A stretch of 64,000 nt of DNA from assembly GCF_019226825.1 (NCBI RefSeq), contig NZ_CP076643.1:1364001-1428000 (forward strand). The letters run 5' to 3'. A model generated the notes under the pieces. That model was not told the DNA's origin. It saw nothing but the letters and a program-made list of their open reading frames with translations, and did not search any database. The stretch comes from Vibrio ostreae (GTDB lineage: Bacteria > Pseudomonadota > Gammaproteobacteria > Enterobacterales > Vibrionaceae). Shown here in pieces: positions 63,456 to 64,000 of this stretch; position 1 is the first letter of the stretch; every line of letters begins with the position of its first letter. The position numbers were made by a program, and so were the translations under genes.

Positions 63456-64000
63456 TTAGAAGGTCGCGCTGTAACTGACCGCCAGAGTCCGGCCCAAACC
63501 ATTGTGGGAGTAGATCTCCGGTGATGAGCTTGCGCCGTACAGCATCTGTGCACGTTGGCTCCAGATGGTTTCGTAGTCGCGGTCAAACAGGTTCTGAATA
63601 CCGACGTTAAGGCGGCCTACCGGCAGTGCGTAGTACGCACTCAGGTTTGCCAGGGTGAAACTCTCCAGTTTCTCACCATCTTCATCTTCGTAGCTGATGA
63701 AGCTGTTGACGCGCAGTTCAGCGCCATACTGGTAGTTATCAAAACCAAACCAGGCACTGCCTGAGCTCGGGCTGGCCGACGCGGCTTCCAGCTTCTCCCA
63801 GCTGCCGTCGACCTTGGTTTCACTTTTCACGTAATGCGCCTGAACACCGGTGTAGAAATCATCGTTGATCTGGTAAACAGTCTGACCTTCGATACCGTAG
63901 ATACGCTTATCGTCATCTTCAACGCCGACAGCAAAGGTGGTGCGGTCATAAGACACCGTTTTATCTGACAGAGACAGGTAACCGGCGACCTGCACATCCC
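63456..64000 (-). CDS. TonB-dependent outer-membrane siderophore receptor (C-terminal part)
   Basis: The C-terminal 180 or so residues of a TonB-dependent receptor, continuing beyond the window edge. Barrel strands alternate as expected (YQINDDFYTGVQAHYVKSE, YQYGAELRVNSFISY), with the family-typical SAYYALPVGRLNVGIQNLFDRDY near the end and a terminal phenylalanine (SYSATF). It probably imports the ferric siderophore made by the following genes; the ligand is inferred from the neighbourhood. The N-terminal plug and TonB box lie outside the window. Confidence 0.9.
   Translation of the reverse strand, partial: DVQVAGYLSLSDKTVSYDRTTFAVGVEDDDKRIYGIEGQTVYQINDDFYTGVQAHYVKSETKVDGSWEKLEAASASPSSGSAWFGFDNYQYGAELRVNSFISYEDEDGEKLESFTLANLSAYYALPVGRLNVGIQNLFDRDYETIWSQRAQMLYGASSSPEIYSHNGLGRTLAVSYSATF

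Overview
The window looks like chromosomal DNA of a Vibrio, perhaps of the fluvialis/furnissii type; the species is a guess from gene content and moderate GC. It carries genes typical of Vibrionaceae: yciB-yciA-yciI, metR behind a MetJ operator, fabV, panP, hexR, tfoX, the fadE/psrA pair, ygiQ and a T2SS pilotin-like lipoprotein. I saw no rRNA, tRNA, CRISPR array, integrase, transposase or insertion sequence.

Layout. 0-9 kb: yciB/yciA/yciI, a pilotin-like lipoprotein, a chemoreceptor, metR and an EAL-domain c-di-GMP phosphodiesterase. 8.4-12.2 kb: a ygeA-type racemase with a TRAP transporter (dctPQM). 12.6-17.5 kb: a GNAT gene, a tiny lipoprotein and a cytosine-salvage operon, codB - PucR-type regulator - codA. 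17.6-20.4 kb: a secreted GH68 levansucrase whose long leader contains what I read as a class I cyclic-di-GMP riboswitch. 20.4-26.2 kb: ygiQ, then a GPH sugar symporter, a GH43 glycosidase and a sugar O-acetyltransferase. 26.3-35.9 kb: serC, a ydgA-like gene, an unusual sensor kinase with its response regulator, an outer-membrane barrel, tfoX, an HDOD protein and lysO. 36-41.3 kb: panP, hexR, grxA with an OxyR-type site, and an AspT/YidE-type transporter broken by a one-base frameshift. 41.4-46 kb: fabV, fadE and a PsrA-like TetR repressor. 46.2-54.3 kb: a candidate small RNA, a PLP desulfhydrase/deaminase-like gene, a DUF1496 gene, gabD, a DHH phosphoesterase, fdhA and nhaC. 54.4-58.9 kb: a small frameshifted gene and a three-gene signalling operon (response regulator, periplasmic binding protein, hybrid kinase). 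59.1-64 kb: a hydroxamate siderophore locus with a monooxygenase, a fused NIS synthetase/acyltransferase and the end of a TonB-dependent receptor.

How the parts connect. The EAL protein and the riboswitch both point to c-di-GMP, and the riboswitch would make levan synthesis a direct c-di-GMP output. fabV, fadE and the PsrA-like repressor form a fatty-acid block with an array of AAAC/GTTT half-sites between fadE and the repressor gene. Two separate one-base insertions in four-base homopolymers (40425-40428 and 54681-54684) break otherwise intact reading frames. They may be assembly errors, so the two affected genes should be rechecked before being called pseudogenes.
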